Source of the DNA: Planctomycetes bacterium UBA4800
Lineage (GTDB): Bacteria; Planctomycetota; UBA8108; UBA8890; UBA8898
Length of the DNA: 8,049 nt
Assembly (NCBI GenBank): GCA_002402755.1
Contig: DHGK01000330.1
Location: 1 to 8,049 of the forward strand
Direction of reading: 5' to 3'
This document shows, piece by piece, positions 1-6,547 of the stretch. How positions within the stretch are numbered: the stretch's first letter is position 1; every line of letters begins with the position of its first letter. A program made the position numbers and the translations under genes. The notes under the pieces are model-generated. The model was given only the letters and a program-made list of their open reading frames with translations. It searched no databases and was not told the DNA's origin.

Positions 1-17
1 TCTCTCTCCGTTCTCTT

Positions 18-41
18 CTCTGTGCTCTCTGTGCCTCTGTG
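18..41. repeat. Three-copy CTCTGTG short repeat in a pyrimidine-rich tract
   Basis: CTCTGTG occurs at 18-24, 27-33 and 35-41, separated by 2 and 1 bases, inside a tract (1-48) that is almost free of A on this strand. The composition is very unlike the GC-rich surroundings. From memory, similar CTCTGTG / CACAGAG phrases recur between genes in environmental genomes of several phyla, but I cannot search here. It may be a dispersed intergenic repeat or the tail of a transcribed element from outside the window. No coding function is suggested. The repeat itself is seen directly; its wider occurrence is recollection. Confidence 0.7.
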
Positions 42-59
42 GTTTCTTATCCGTCAGAT

Positions 60-69
60 GACACGTGTC
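60..69. other. Perfect 10-bp palindrome GACACGTGTC
   Basis: GACAC at 60-64 is followed directly by its reverse complement GTGTC at 65-69. It lies about 45 bases upstream of the predicted -35 box of the operon, where an activator or repressor could bind. A 10-bp palindrome can easily occur by chance, so a regulatory role is only a possibility. Confidence 0.25.
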
Positions 70-92
70 TGTGGACCCGACCACGGCGAGAA

Positions 93-106
93 AACCGTGA
101 ACGGTT
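93..106. promoter_or_regulatory. Inverted repeat AACCGT-GA-ACGGTT, possible operator
   Basis: Six bases at 93-98 are perfectly mirrored at 101-106 around a 2-base centre, giving a 14-bp dyad of the size bound by dimeric helix-turn-helix regulators. It ends 5 bases before the predicted -35 hexamer at 112, a position suited to control of the promoter. It has no T-run, so it does not look like a terminator. The dyad is seen directly; the operator role is inferred from position only. Confidence 0.3.
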
Positions 107-111
107 ACTCC

Positions 112-140
112 TGGACAACCCGGCCGCGAGCACGCATAAT
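112..140 (+). promoter_or_regulatory. Predicted sigma70-type promoter of the five-gene operon
   Basis: TGGACA at 112-117 (5 of 6 matches to TTGACA) and CATAAT at 135-140 (5 of 6 matches to TATAAT) are separated by exactly 17 bases. The -10 box is one of few AT-rich hexamers in the leader. Transcription would begin near 146-148, leaving a 5' untranslated region of about 48 bases before the ATG at 195. All five genes down to 7062 could be read from it, since no other good promoter or terminator was seen before 7063. Confidence 0.5.
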
Positions 141-184
141 CGCATCCTTCGCGGCAGGGCGCCGGCGGGCGGCGCCGTATCGCT

Positions 185-190
185 GGAGGT
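185..190 (+). promoter_or_regulatory. Ribosome binding site GGAGGT deciding the start at 195
   Basis: GGAGGT ends 4 bases before the ATG at 195. The same reading frame stays open upstream to an ATG at 39, but that start has no Shine-Dalgarno and would place the promoter inside the coding region. This site therefore favours 195. Confidence 0.65.
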
Positions 191-194
191 GCGC

Positions 195-1388
195 ATGTCA
201 TCCGAGCAGCGCCGCAAGAAGCAGCTCGAGAAGAAGAAAGCCAAACGCGTCGAGAAGGCCAAGGAACGGTACAGCCGCGAGCACGTGCCGCTCGACCGCC
301 TGCCCCTGAAGCACGCCTTCGTCAACCCGGACTGGAAGAAGACGCGCTACGCCTTCGTCGTCGTGAGCCGCGTCCACCAGGACGGCGGCTACGAGGTCTG
401 CGAGTTCCTGATCGACTGCGACGGCTTCGGCCTCAACGATTGCCTCGGGCCGCGGCATTTCGCGCCCGAGGCCTACGACGCCTTCGTCAAGCGCGGGGAG
501 CGCGCGGCGATCGACCCGGCGGCGGCCTCCGCGATGGTCCACGCGGCGATCGCGTGGGCCGGCCGCTTCCGCTTCCCGCTGCCCAAGTCCGCCCGCAAGG
601 CGCTCGACATCCTACCCGAGGCGGGAAAGAACCCCATCGAGTTCGGGCGCGACGGCGAGCCGTTCCTGCGGGGCGAGGAGACCGCGATCAGGCAGCGGCT
701 CGCGCAGGCGGGGCTGCACGCCGAGAACTTCAAGACCGAGTTCTTCCAGGCGGCCCCGCGCGGCACGACCTTCGGCTTCGCCTCCGAGGAGCGCCTCAGG
801 CACGCCGATGGCAACGACCCTCTGGTGCGCCTCGAGCGCCTCGCGGCGCTCGCCGACGGCTACGAGCGGCAGAAGAAGCTCAAGGAGGCCGAGGATCTCC
901 ACCGGACGATGGAAGCCCTCGCGGCCCAGTGCGACCGCCTGCCCCGGTTCCTGAAGTACCTCTCGGCCTACCTCATCCGCCAGGAACGCATGGAGAGGGT
1001 GCTCGCGGTCCTGGAGCGCATCGTCGAGGTCACGGCCGAGCCCGCGGCCAAGGCGCTCGCGCGGCTCGATCTTGCCGATTTCATGCGCTACATGGGCGAT
1101 GCGCTCGGCGCCGATGACATCTATCGGAAGGTGCTCGCGGACGTTCCCGAACTGTGGGAGGCGAAGCTCAGGTACGCGGCGTTCCTCTGCCATGCCGCCC
1201 GCCGCGACGAGGGCGTGCAGGTGTACAGGGATCTGATCGCCGCGGCGAAGGGCCGCCCCGAGGCGCGCGAGGCGCTCGGCCGCGCGTACCAGGAACTCTA
1301 CACGATGCTCTCGAGCGAGGACCGGATGGACGAGGCCGCGGCGCTCGCCGGGGAAGCTGCGAAGGACCACGGAATCCGCTGTCACTGA
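195..1388 (+). CDS. Uncharacterised protein with basic N-terminus and TPR-like C-terminal half
   Basis: This 397-aa protein has no assigned function. Residues 1-30 are strongly basic (Arg/Lys with Glu) and probably a helix or coiled coil that could bind RNA or ribosomes. Residues about 38-165 look like one globular domain: a beta-rich stretch (YAFVVVSRV at 52-60, then an acidic FLIDCDGFGLND at 71-82), a helix ending AIAWAGRF (118-125), and IEFGRDGEPFLRG (148-160). From memory this resembles the N-terminal domain of an unnamed bacterial family with 'FLVD..cLGVKD' and 'FG.DG.PfY' signatures, in which Leu-Asn-Asp here takes the place of Val-Lys-Asp. Residues about 210-395 are amphipathic Ala/Leu-rich helices in repeated pairs with TPR character, a protein-binding scaffold. 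There is no signal peptide or membrane segment, so it is cytoplasmic. It is promoter-proximal in the operon and ends 2 bases before hisS. The start at 195 is chosen by its Shine-Dalgarno. Coding is confident; function is unknown. Confidence 0.85.
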   Translation: MSSEQRRKKQLEKKKAKRVEKAKERYSREHVPLDRLPLKHAFVNPDWKKTRYAFVVVSRVHQDGGYEVCEFLIDCDGFGLNDCLGPRHFAPEAYDAFVKRGERAAIDPAAASAMVHAAIAWAGRFRFPLPKSARKALDILPEAGKNPIEFGRDGEPFLRGEETAIRQRLAQAGLHAENFKTEFFQAAPRGTTFGFASEERLRHADGNDPLVRLERLAALADGYERQKKLKEAEDLHRTMEALAAQCDRLPRFLKYLSAYLIRQERMERVLAVLERIVEVTAEPAAKALARLDLADFMRYMGDALGADDIYRKVLADVPELWEAKLRYAAFLCHAARRDEGVQVYRDLIAAAKGRPEAREALGRAYQELYTMLSSEDRMDEAAALAGEAAKDHGIRCH

Positions 1389-1390
1389 TC

Positions 1391-2665
1391 ATGGCATACC
1401 AGAAGCCGTACGGCATGCACGACATCCTCCCGGAGGAGCAGCCTCACTGGGAGCGCGTGCGGGAGACGTTCCGGGACGTGTGCGAGCGCTACGGCTTCGG
1501 CCGGCTCGACACGCCGGTCATGGAGCAGACGGCCGTCTTCCTGAAGGGCGTCGGCGAGGGCACGGACATCGTCGACAAGGAGATGTACTCCTTCACCGAC
1601 AAGGGCGGCGACGACCTGACCCTCCGGCCCGAGTTCACGGCGGGCGTGATGCGCTCGTACCTCGAGGAGGGCATGCGCTCGCGGCCGCAGCCCGTGAAGC
1701 TGGCGAGCATCGGCCCGATGTTCAGGCGCGACCGGCCCGGCGCGGGCAGGTACCGCCAGTTCCACCAGGTCAACGCCGAGATCATCGGCACGGACGACGC
1801 CGCGGCGGATGCGGAGCTCCTGGCGATGGCGGCGTCCTTCGGCGCCGCGCTCGGCCTCGGGGCGCTGCGGGTGCTCGTCAACAGCACGGGCTGCCCCGCG
1901 TGCAAACCGCCCTACCTGGCGAAGCTCGGCGCGTTCCTGCGCGAGCGGCGCGGCCGGTTGAGCGCGCTCGACCGCGAGCGGGTGGAGCGCAATCCGCTGC
2001 GCGTGCTGGATTCCAAGGAGCCGGAGACGCGGGCCGCCATCGCCGATGTCCCGCTGCTCGGGGACGATCTGTGCGGGGGCTGCCGCGATCACTTCGCCGA
2101 GGTGCGGGCGCTCCTCGCGCGGGCCGGCGTCGAGGTCGAGGAGTCGCCGCTCCTCGTCCGCGGCCTGGACTACTACACGCGCACGGTCTTCGAGATCGTG
2201 AGCGCGGCCGCGCCCGACGCGGGGACGCTGCTCGGCGGCGGCAGGTACGACGGCCTCGCGGAGATGCTCGACGGCCCGCGGACGCCGGGCGCGGGCTTCG
2301 CCGGCGGCATCGAGCGCATGATCCTCGCGCTCAAGGCGGCGGAGCGCTCGCCGCGCGGGCCGCGCGCGCCCGATGTCTTCGTCGCGTACATCGGCGCCAA
2401 GGCCAAGGAGGCGGCCTTCACGCTGGCCGAGGACCTCCGCCGGGCAGGCGTCGCCGCGGTGTTCGGCCTGGGCAACAAGGGGCTCAAGGCCCAGATGAAG
2501 CTTGCCGACCGGACCGGCGCCGGCCTGGCCGTGATCATCGGCGAGGCCGAGCTCGCCGAGGGCAAGGTCCAGCTCCGCGCGATGGGCGAGAGCCGGCAGG
2601 AGCTCGCGCCGCTGGAGGGCCTGGCCGCGGCGCTTGCGGCGCGCTTCGCGCGCGGGACGCCATGA
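1391..2665 (+). CDS. hisS: Histidyl-tRNA synthetase (class II)
   Basis: It charges tRNA-His with histidine using ATP, in the cytoplasm as a homodimer. The 424-aa length is normal. All class II landmarks are visible: motif 1 region with the N-terminal GMHDILPEE (8-16), TLRPEFT (77-83), motif 2 FRRDRPGAGRYRQFHQ (111-126), the histidine-specific VRGLDYYTRTVFE (256-268), and motif 3 from GGGRYDGL (282-289) to GAGFAGGIERM (300-310). Residues 327-420 form the anticodon-binding alpha/beta domain, with GNKGLKAQMK at 361-370. CPAC (168-171) and CGGC (228-231) form two Cys pairs that could hold a metal. The ATG lies 2 bases after the previous stop with no clear Shine-Dalgarno, suggesting reinitiation. 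The stop overlaps the next start in ATGA. An upstream ATG in the same frame at 1154 lies inside the preceding gene and is rejected because the protein family starts at MAYQKPYGMHD. Confidence 0.97.
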   Translation: MAYQKPYGMHDILPEEQPHWERVRETFRDVCERYGFGRLDTPVMEQTAVFLKGVGEGTDIVDKEMYSFTDKGGDDLTLRPEFTAGVMRSYLEEGMRSRPQPVKLASIGPMFRRDRPGAGRYRQFHQVNAEIIGTDDAAADAELLAMAASFGAALGLGALRVLVNSTGCPACKPPYLAKLGAFLRERRGRLSALDRERVERNPLRVLDSKEPETRAAIADVPLLGDDLCGGCRDHFAEVRALLARAGVEVEESPLLVRGLDYYTRTVFEIVSAAAPDAGTLLGGGRYDGLAEMLDGPRTPGAGFAGGIERMILALKAAERSPRGPRAPDVFVAYIGAKAKEAAFTLAEDLRRAGVAAVFGLGNKGLKAQMKLADRTGAGLAVIIGEAELAEGKVQLRAMGESRQELAPLEGLAAALAARFARGTP

Positions 2666-5600
2666 GCCTGCTCCTGGCCTGCGCTGCGGCTGCGGTGCTC
2701 GCGGCGCCCCCGGAGCCCGAAGGCATGTACGCGCTCGTCGGCGGGAACGCGGGCGGGAGCCTCAAGGGTGTCGGCGCGGCGCTTGCACGCGCGGGCTTCG
2801 CGCACGCCGCCGTCGATATCGGGCGCGGCGGCGGGCACCTGCACGGCGCGCTGGGGCGCATCGAGACCTTCCCGTACGGCGAGGACGAGCACGACGAGCG
2901 GCCGTTTCTCGTCTGGAGCGAGCGGCGCGTCGTCGGCCCGCGCGAGGAGCGGATCCCGTCCCCTCCGCCGGCGCTCGTCGCGCTGCTCGCAGGCAAGGTG
3001 ACGGCGAACGAGAACATCGAAGAGGGGAGCCTGGTCGATCTGACGCCGCGGCTCGCCGCCGGCGGACTCTCGTGGAGCGTGCCCGAGGGCGTCTGGACGC
3101 TCCTCAGCTTCGGCGTCGTGCAGGCGAAGGTCCCGCGCGCGCGGCTCTCGTTCGCGCTCGGCCCGGCGATCGAACGGGAGGAACGGCGCTGCCCGTGGCC
3201 GGAGGACTTCGGCGCGCGCTACAGGGAACGCTACGGCGAGGAGCTCGCGTGCACGGAGCTGGCGGCGCTGGCCTGCGACATAGGCGCGCGCACCGAGCTC
3301 GTGCGCGTGCGCCTGGGGGCTCTGGCGCGCGAGCTCGGCGGCGGCGGCGCGCTCCGGAACTGCATCGATGCGAGAGAGCCGGCCCTGCCGTTCGTCGTGC
3401 CGGACGTGGGCGGCGTCGTCCTCGCGACCTGGGCATCGGGGGCCATGGGAGCGCACCTCGGCTGGAACGTCCGCGCCGCCGCGGGCATCGCCGCCGCGGC
3501 GGGCAAGGGCGTCTGCTGCGTCCTGCCCGAGGAGGGCAACTGGGCCGTGACGCCCGCTCGCGTGCGCCACCACATGGAGCTCGCGTTCCTGTGGGGCGCG
3601 CGGTCCGTGGCCTGGCCGCCCTTTCCGCCGGACCGCATCGCCTTCGGCGCGGATGGTTTCGCTCCGGAGCTGCCCGCGTACCACGCGCATCTCGCGGCGC
3701 TCACCGCGTATGCGAAGGCGCTCGCGCGCGCCGCCGCGCTCGGCGCCCCCGATGTCTGCATCGCGGTGCCCGGCGAGGGCGTGCTCGCGCGCGGCACGAC
3801 GGGGCTCGGCCCCGCGGTCGCCGCGCAGCTTGCCGCGGAAGGGCGCGATGCGGCGGTGACTGAGCTCGGCGCGCTTGCGCGGTCCCCGGCGCCGCCGCCG
3901 TACGCCTGCGTCATCGTGCCGACCGAGAATGTGCTCTCCGCGGCCCATGCCGAGACCCTGTGCGCGTGGGCCGGCCGCGGCATCGCGATCGCGTTCGTGG
4001 GCGCGATGCCGTCGACATCGCCCGAGGAGGGACGGCGGAGCGGGCGCCTCAAGGCGGCGGTCGAGGCGCTCGCCGCGCACGAGAGTTTCTTTCACGCGGC
4101 GACGCCCGAGGACGCGCTCGATCGGCTCCGGACGCGCGTGCCGCCCGTCCTGCGCATCGCGTCGGGCCTCGCGGGACGGATCCGGTCGCGGGCGCTCGCG
4201 GCCGAGCGCGGCGCGCGCTTCCTTCTCATCAACGCGAGCGACGAGCCGTGGCACGGCGAGATCGCGATCCGCGGCGCGCGCGAGGCGGCCTGGTGCGATG
4301 CGCAGGAGCTGGACCTGCCCGGTTCCCGCCGGCGCGCCCCGCCATCGAGGCTGGAGGGCGCCGAGCTCCTCGTCGAGCTGCGCTTCGCGCCGAGAGGGAG
4401 CATCGTGCTGGCGGCTGATTCCGGCGAGACGCGCGCGGTCGAGACGAGGACCGTGGCGATTCCCGATCCGTGGACGTGCGTCCCGTGGGAGAGCGATGGC
4501 TGCGTGCAACCGGGGCGCCTGCCCGTCGCGACGGCGGAGGTCTTCCGGAGCGAGGCGGAGGCGCGCGCCCGCGCGGTTCCCGGTCTCGCGGTCGACTTCC
4601 TGAGCGGCGCCGCGTGGCAGGGGCCGCGCTGGCGCGCCTGCTGGATCACGAGCCCCGAGGGCGGTCTCCGCGACGGCGCGCCCGGCGCCGCGCGCGTGAG
4701 CTTCCACGCGACCTTTCACCTGGACCGGCCGGCTGCCGAAGCCGTGCTCTGGGCCGCGGCGCGGCAGGAGACGGTCGTCGATGTGAACGGCGCGTCCGTC
4801 GCGGCGCTGGAGGGGGGGACGGTTGCGCGGGCTGATGTCGCCGCGTTCCTGAAGCCCGGAAAGAACACGATCAAGGCCGACGTGTCCGGGCCCGGGCACC
4901 TGCTGCTCGAGATGTCCGTGCGCGCGGCCGACGGCGCGGAGCGTCTGATCGCGACCGGCCCGGAGTGGCGCGCGTCGGTCCGGCGCCAGCGGTGGCGGCC
5001 GGCCTTCGTCCTCGGGGCGGCCGATCCGTCGCTGCCGGGACCGCGTGAGCCCTGGCCCGAGACATCCGTCGGGCTCGTCACGCTTCCCGCGGGAACCGCC
5101 GGAATCGACGCGCCCGCGTCGTGGCGCCTTCTCGGGTACGCGGAGCCCGAGGAGGCTGCCGGCGCTCCCGCATTCCCGCTCGCGCGGCCGCGCACGGCGC
5201 TGTTCTCGTTTCCAACCGGCTCGACGGAAGCGCCCGTGCTGGCGATGGAGCCCGTGCAGGTCGCCCTCGGGGGGCCGCAGGCGCCGGGCCTGGAGAACTT
5301 CGCGGGACGCATCAGGTACGAGACGACGTTCGTGCTCTCGGCCGATGATCTCGCCGGCGCCGGCGCGGCGCTGATCGACCTCGGCGAGGTCGGGTTCTTC
5401 GCAAGCGTCTCTCTGAACGGAAGCCCGGCCGGCCGTTCGTGGTCCCCGCCCCACGAGGTGTGGACGAGCGCCGCGCTGCGCGCCGGCGCCAACACGCTCC
5501 GCGTCGACGTCGCGACGCTCGGCGCGCCGCGGCGGCGCTTCGCGTGGCCCGCATCGGAGTTCACGCGCGAGGCGCGCGCGTTCACGATCGAGAGGAATCC

Positions 5601-5667
5601 CGAGGCGCTCTGCTCCGGGCTCCGCGGCCCGGTGCGCGTGCGCCTCTTCAGGAACGAGGGGAGGTGA
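2662..5667 (+). CDS. GH106 (alpha-L-rhamnosidase)-like exported protein with GH78-like carbohydrate-binding domain
   Basis: This 1001-aa protein resembles family GH106, whose members remove alpha-L-rhamnose from plant and microbial polysaccharides. Residues 1-15 form a hydrophobic Leu/Ala signal-like segment with no basic n-region. Family-like stretches are FLVWSERRVVG (82-92) and VDLTPRL then LSWSVPEGVW (125-131, 136-145). The linker sandwich has FLLINASDEPW (520-530) and LRFAPRGSIVL (573-583). The C-terminal sandwich has FAGRIRYETTF (880-890), LIDLGEVGFFASVSLNG (904-920) and AGANTLRVDVA (941-951). Residues about 655-770 look like the galactose-binding-fold domain of GH78: ACWITSP, VDVNG, LKPGKNTIKADV, and a final TGPEWRAS. 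The middle (180-370), which should hold the barrel, is short. The usual early WWHW motif and terminal NRLIGD motif are not seen. It starts in an ATGA overlap with hisS and has only a weak Shine-Dalgarno. Relationship to GH106 is by recognised motifs; activity is uncertain. Confidence 0.75.
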   Translation: MSLLLACAAAAVLAAPPEPEGMYALVGGNAGGSLKGVGAALARAGFAHAAVDIGRGGGHLHGALGRIETFPYGEDEHDERPFLVWSERRVVGPREERIPSPPPALVALLAGKVTANENIEEGSLVDLTPRLAAGGLSWSVPEGVWTLLSFGVVQAKVPRARLSFALGPAIEREERRCPWPEDFGARYRERYGEELACTELAALACDIGARTELVRVRLGALARELGGGGALRNCIDAREPALPFVVPDVGGVVLATWASGAMGAHLGWNVRAAAGIAAAAGKGVCCVLPEEGNWAVTPARVRHHMELAFLWGARSVAWPPFPPDRIAFGADGFAPELPAYHAHLAALTAYAKALARAAALGAPDVCIAVPGEGVLARGTTGLGPAVAAQLAAEGRDAAVTELGALARSPAPPPYACVIVPTENVLSAAHAETLCAWAGRGIAIAFVGAMPSTSPEEGRRSGRLKAAVEALAAHESFFHAATPEDALDRLRTRVPPVLRIASGLAGRIRSRALAAERGARFLLINASDEPWHGEIAIRGAREAAWCDAQELDLPGSRRRAPPSRLEGAELLVELRFAPRGSIVLAADSGETRAVETRTVAIPDPWTCVPWESDGCVQPGRLPVATAEVFRSEAEARARAVPGLAVDFLSGAAWQGPRWRACWITSPEGGLRDGAPGAARVSFHATFHLDRPAAEAVLWAAARQETVVDVNGASVAALEGGTVARADVAAFLKPGKNTIKADVSGPGHLLLEMSVRAADGAERLIATGPEWRASVRRQRWRPAFVLGAADPSLPGPREPWPETSVGLVTLPAGTAGIDAPASWRLLGYAEPEEAAGAPAFPLARPRTALFSFPTGSTEAPVLAMEPVQVALGGPQAPGLENFAGRIRYETTFVLSADDLAGAGAALIDLGEVGFFASVSLNGSPAGRSWSPPHEVWTSAALRAGANTLRVDVATLGAPRRRFAWPASEFTREARAFTIERNPEALCSGLRGPVRVRLFRNEGR
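5660..5667 (+). promoter_or_regulatory. Shine-Dalgarno GGAGGTGA for aroE, containing the upstream stop codon
   Basis: GGAGGTGA is a near-perfect match to the 16S rRNA 3' end, and its last three bases are the TGA stop of the GH106-like gene. It ends 4 bases before the GTG at 5672 and is the strongest internal ribosome site in the operon. It supports the GTG start for aroE and suggests aroE is translated efficiently even if translation of the large preceding gene is poor. Confidence 0.7.
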
Positions 5668-5671
5668 GCCC

Positions 5672-6547
5672 GTGGACGTCCCGGGAATCTCGGCGCGCAC
5701 GCGGGTGTGCGCGGTCATGGGCGATCCCGTGGAGCACTCGCTCTCGCCGCAGATCCACAACGCGGCCTTTGCGGCCTGCGGGCTCGATTTCGCGTACGTG
5801 GCGTTCCACGTGGCGCGCGGCGATGCGGCGCAGGCCCTTGCCGGCGTGCGGGCGCTGGGCATCCGGGGCCTCTCGGTGACGATCCCGCACAAGCTCGACG
5901 TGATCGCGCACCTCGACAAGGTCGATGCAACCGCGCGCCGGATGGGATCGGTCAACACGATCGTCAACGATGCGGGCGCGCTCACGGGCTACTCCACGGA
6001 TGGGCCCGGCGCGCTGCGCGCGCTCGCGGCCGAGGGCGTGGATCCGGCCGGGAAGCGCGTGCTCATCCTCGGCTCGGGCGGCGCCGCGCGGGCGGTGGCG
6101 TTCACGCTCGCGGAGCTCGATCCGCGGCCCCGGATGTGCATCCTCGGCGTCGAGGCGGCGGAGCTGGAGCGGCTTGCGGCCGACCTCCGGGCGCACGCGG
6201 GCGCGGCCCCCGAGGCCGCGGCGCTCGCGCCCGAGCGCCTGGCGGCGGCCGTGAAGGACGCGGACATCGTGGTGCACGCAACCCCGGTCGGCATGACGCC
6301 GAGGGTCGAGGCGAGCCTCGTGCCGCCCGGCCTCATCGGCCCGCGCCACACGGTGTTCGATGTGGTCTACACGCCGCGCGAGACCAGGCTCCTTGCCGAC
6401 GCGAAGGCCGCCGGCGCGAAGGTCGTGCCCGGCCTGGGGATGTTCGTGGGGCAGGCGGCGGTGCAGTTCGAGCTCTGGACCGGGCGGCCGGCGCCGGTCG
6501 ATGTCATGACGCGGGCGGCCCTGTCCGCGCTGGGCGGCGAGCGATGA
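5672..6547 (+). CDS. aroE: Shikimate dehydrogenase
   Basis: It reduces 3-dehydroshikimate to shikimate with a nicotinamide cofactor, the fourth step of aromatic amino acid synthesis. The 291-aa length fits the family. Shikimate-site residues are visible: SLSP (23-26), VTIPHK with catalytic Lys74, VNT (94-96), and the Asp110 of YSTDGPG. The Rossmann fold starts at LGSGGAARA (133-141). Later motifs are HATPVGM (202-208), VFDVVYTPRET (228-238) and GLGMFVGQAAVQFELWTG (254-271). The position after the second Rossmann strand, normally Asn-Arg-Thr/Ser for the NADP phosphate, reads CILGVEAAELE (156-166), so cofactor preference may differ. The GTG start is backed by a strong Shine-Dalgarno; the ATG at 5717 would cut into the GDPVEHSLSP motif region. 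Its stop overlaps aroK in ATGA. Quinate/shikimate dehydrogenase activity is an alternative. Confidence 0.95.
   Translation: MDVPGISARTRVCAVMGDPVEHSLSPQIHNAAFAACGLDFAYVAFHVARGDAAQALAGVRALGIRGLSVTIPHKLDVIAHLDKVDATARRMGSVNTIVNDAGALTGYSTDGPGALRALAAEGVDPAGKRVLILGSGGAARAVAFTLAELDPRPRMCILGVEAAELERLAADLRAHAGAAPEAAALAPERLAAAVKDADIVVHATPVGMTPRVEASLVPPGLIGPRHTVFDVVYTPRETRLLADAKAAGAKVVPGLGMFVGQAAVQFELWTGRPAPVDVMTRAALSALGGER

Noticed and set aside
39..194. Earlier ATG at 39 for the first gene
   Set aside because: It has no Shine-Dalgarno, includes the predicted promoter and encodes a sequence unlike the rest of the protein. The ATG at 195 has GGAGGT at the right distance.
1480..2661. In-frame 5' extension of the GH106-like gene, open for 394 codons upstream of 2662
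   Set aside because: It overlaps hisS completely and its translation is low-complexity Arg/Gly/Ala. The ATG at 2662 begins a signal-like segment and gives the ATGA junction.
2674..2682. LLAC at residues 4-7 of the GH106-like protein as a lipobox
   Set aside because: It is too close to the N-terminus for lipoprotein processing, and there is no basic n-region. An ordinary signal peptide with cleavage near Ala14-Ala15 is more likely.
4812..4818. Run of seven G in the GH106-like gene, a possible slippage or phase-variation site
   Set aside because: The frame is intact on both sides, with GH78-like motifs continuing past it. A single 7-G run in GC-rich DNA is not strong evidence of phase variation.
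2173..5985. A 1270-codon open frame on the minus strand
   Set aside because: It is antisense to hisS, the GH106-like gene and aroE, and its translation is Arg/Pro/Ala-rich with no motif. Long antisense frames are expected where the sense strand has GC-rich third positions.
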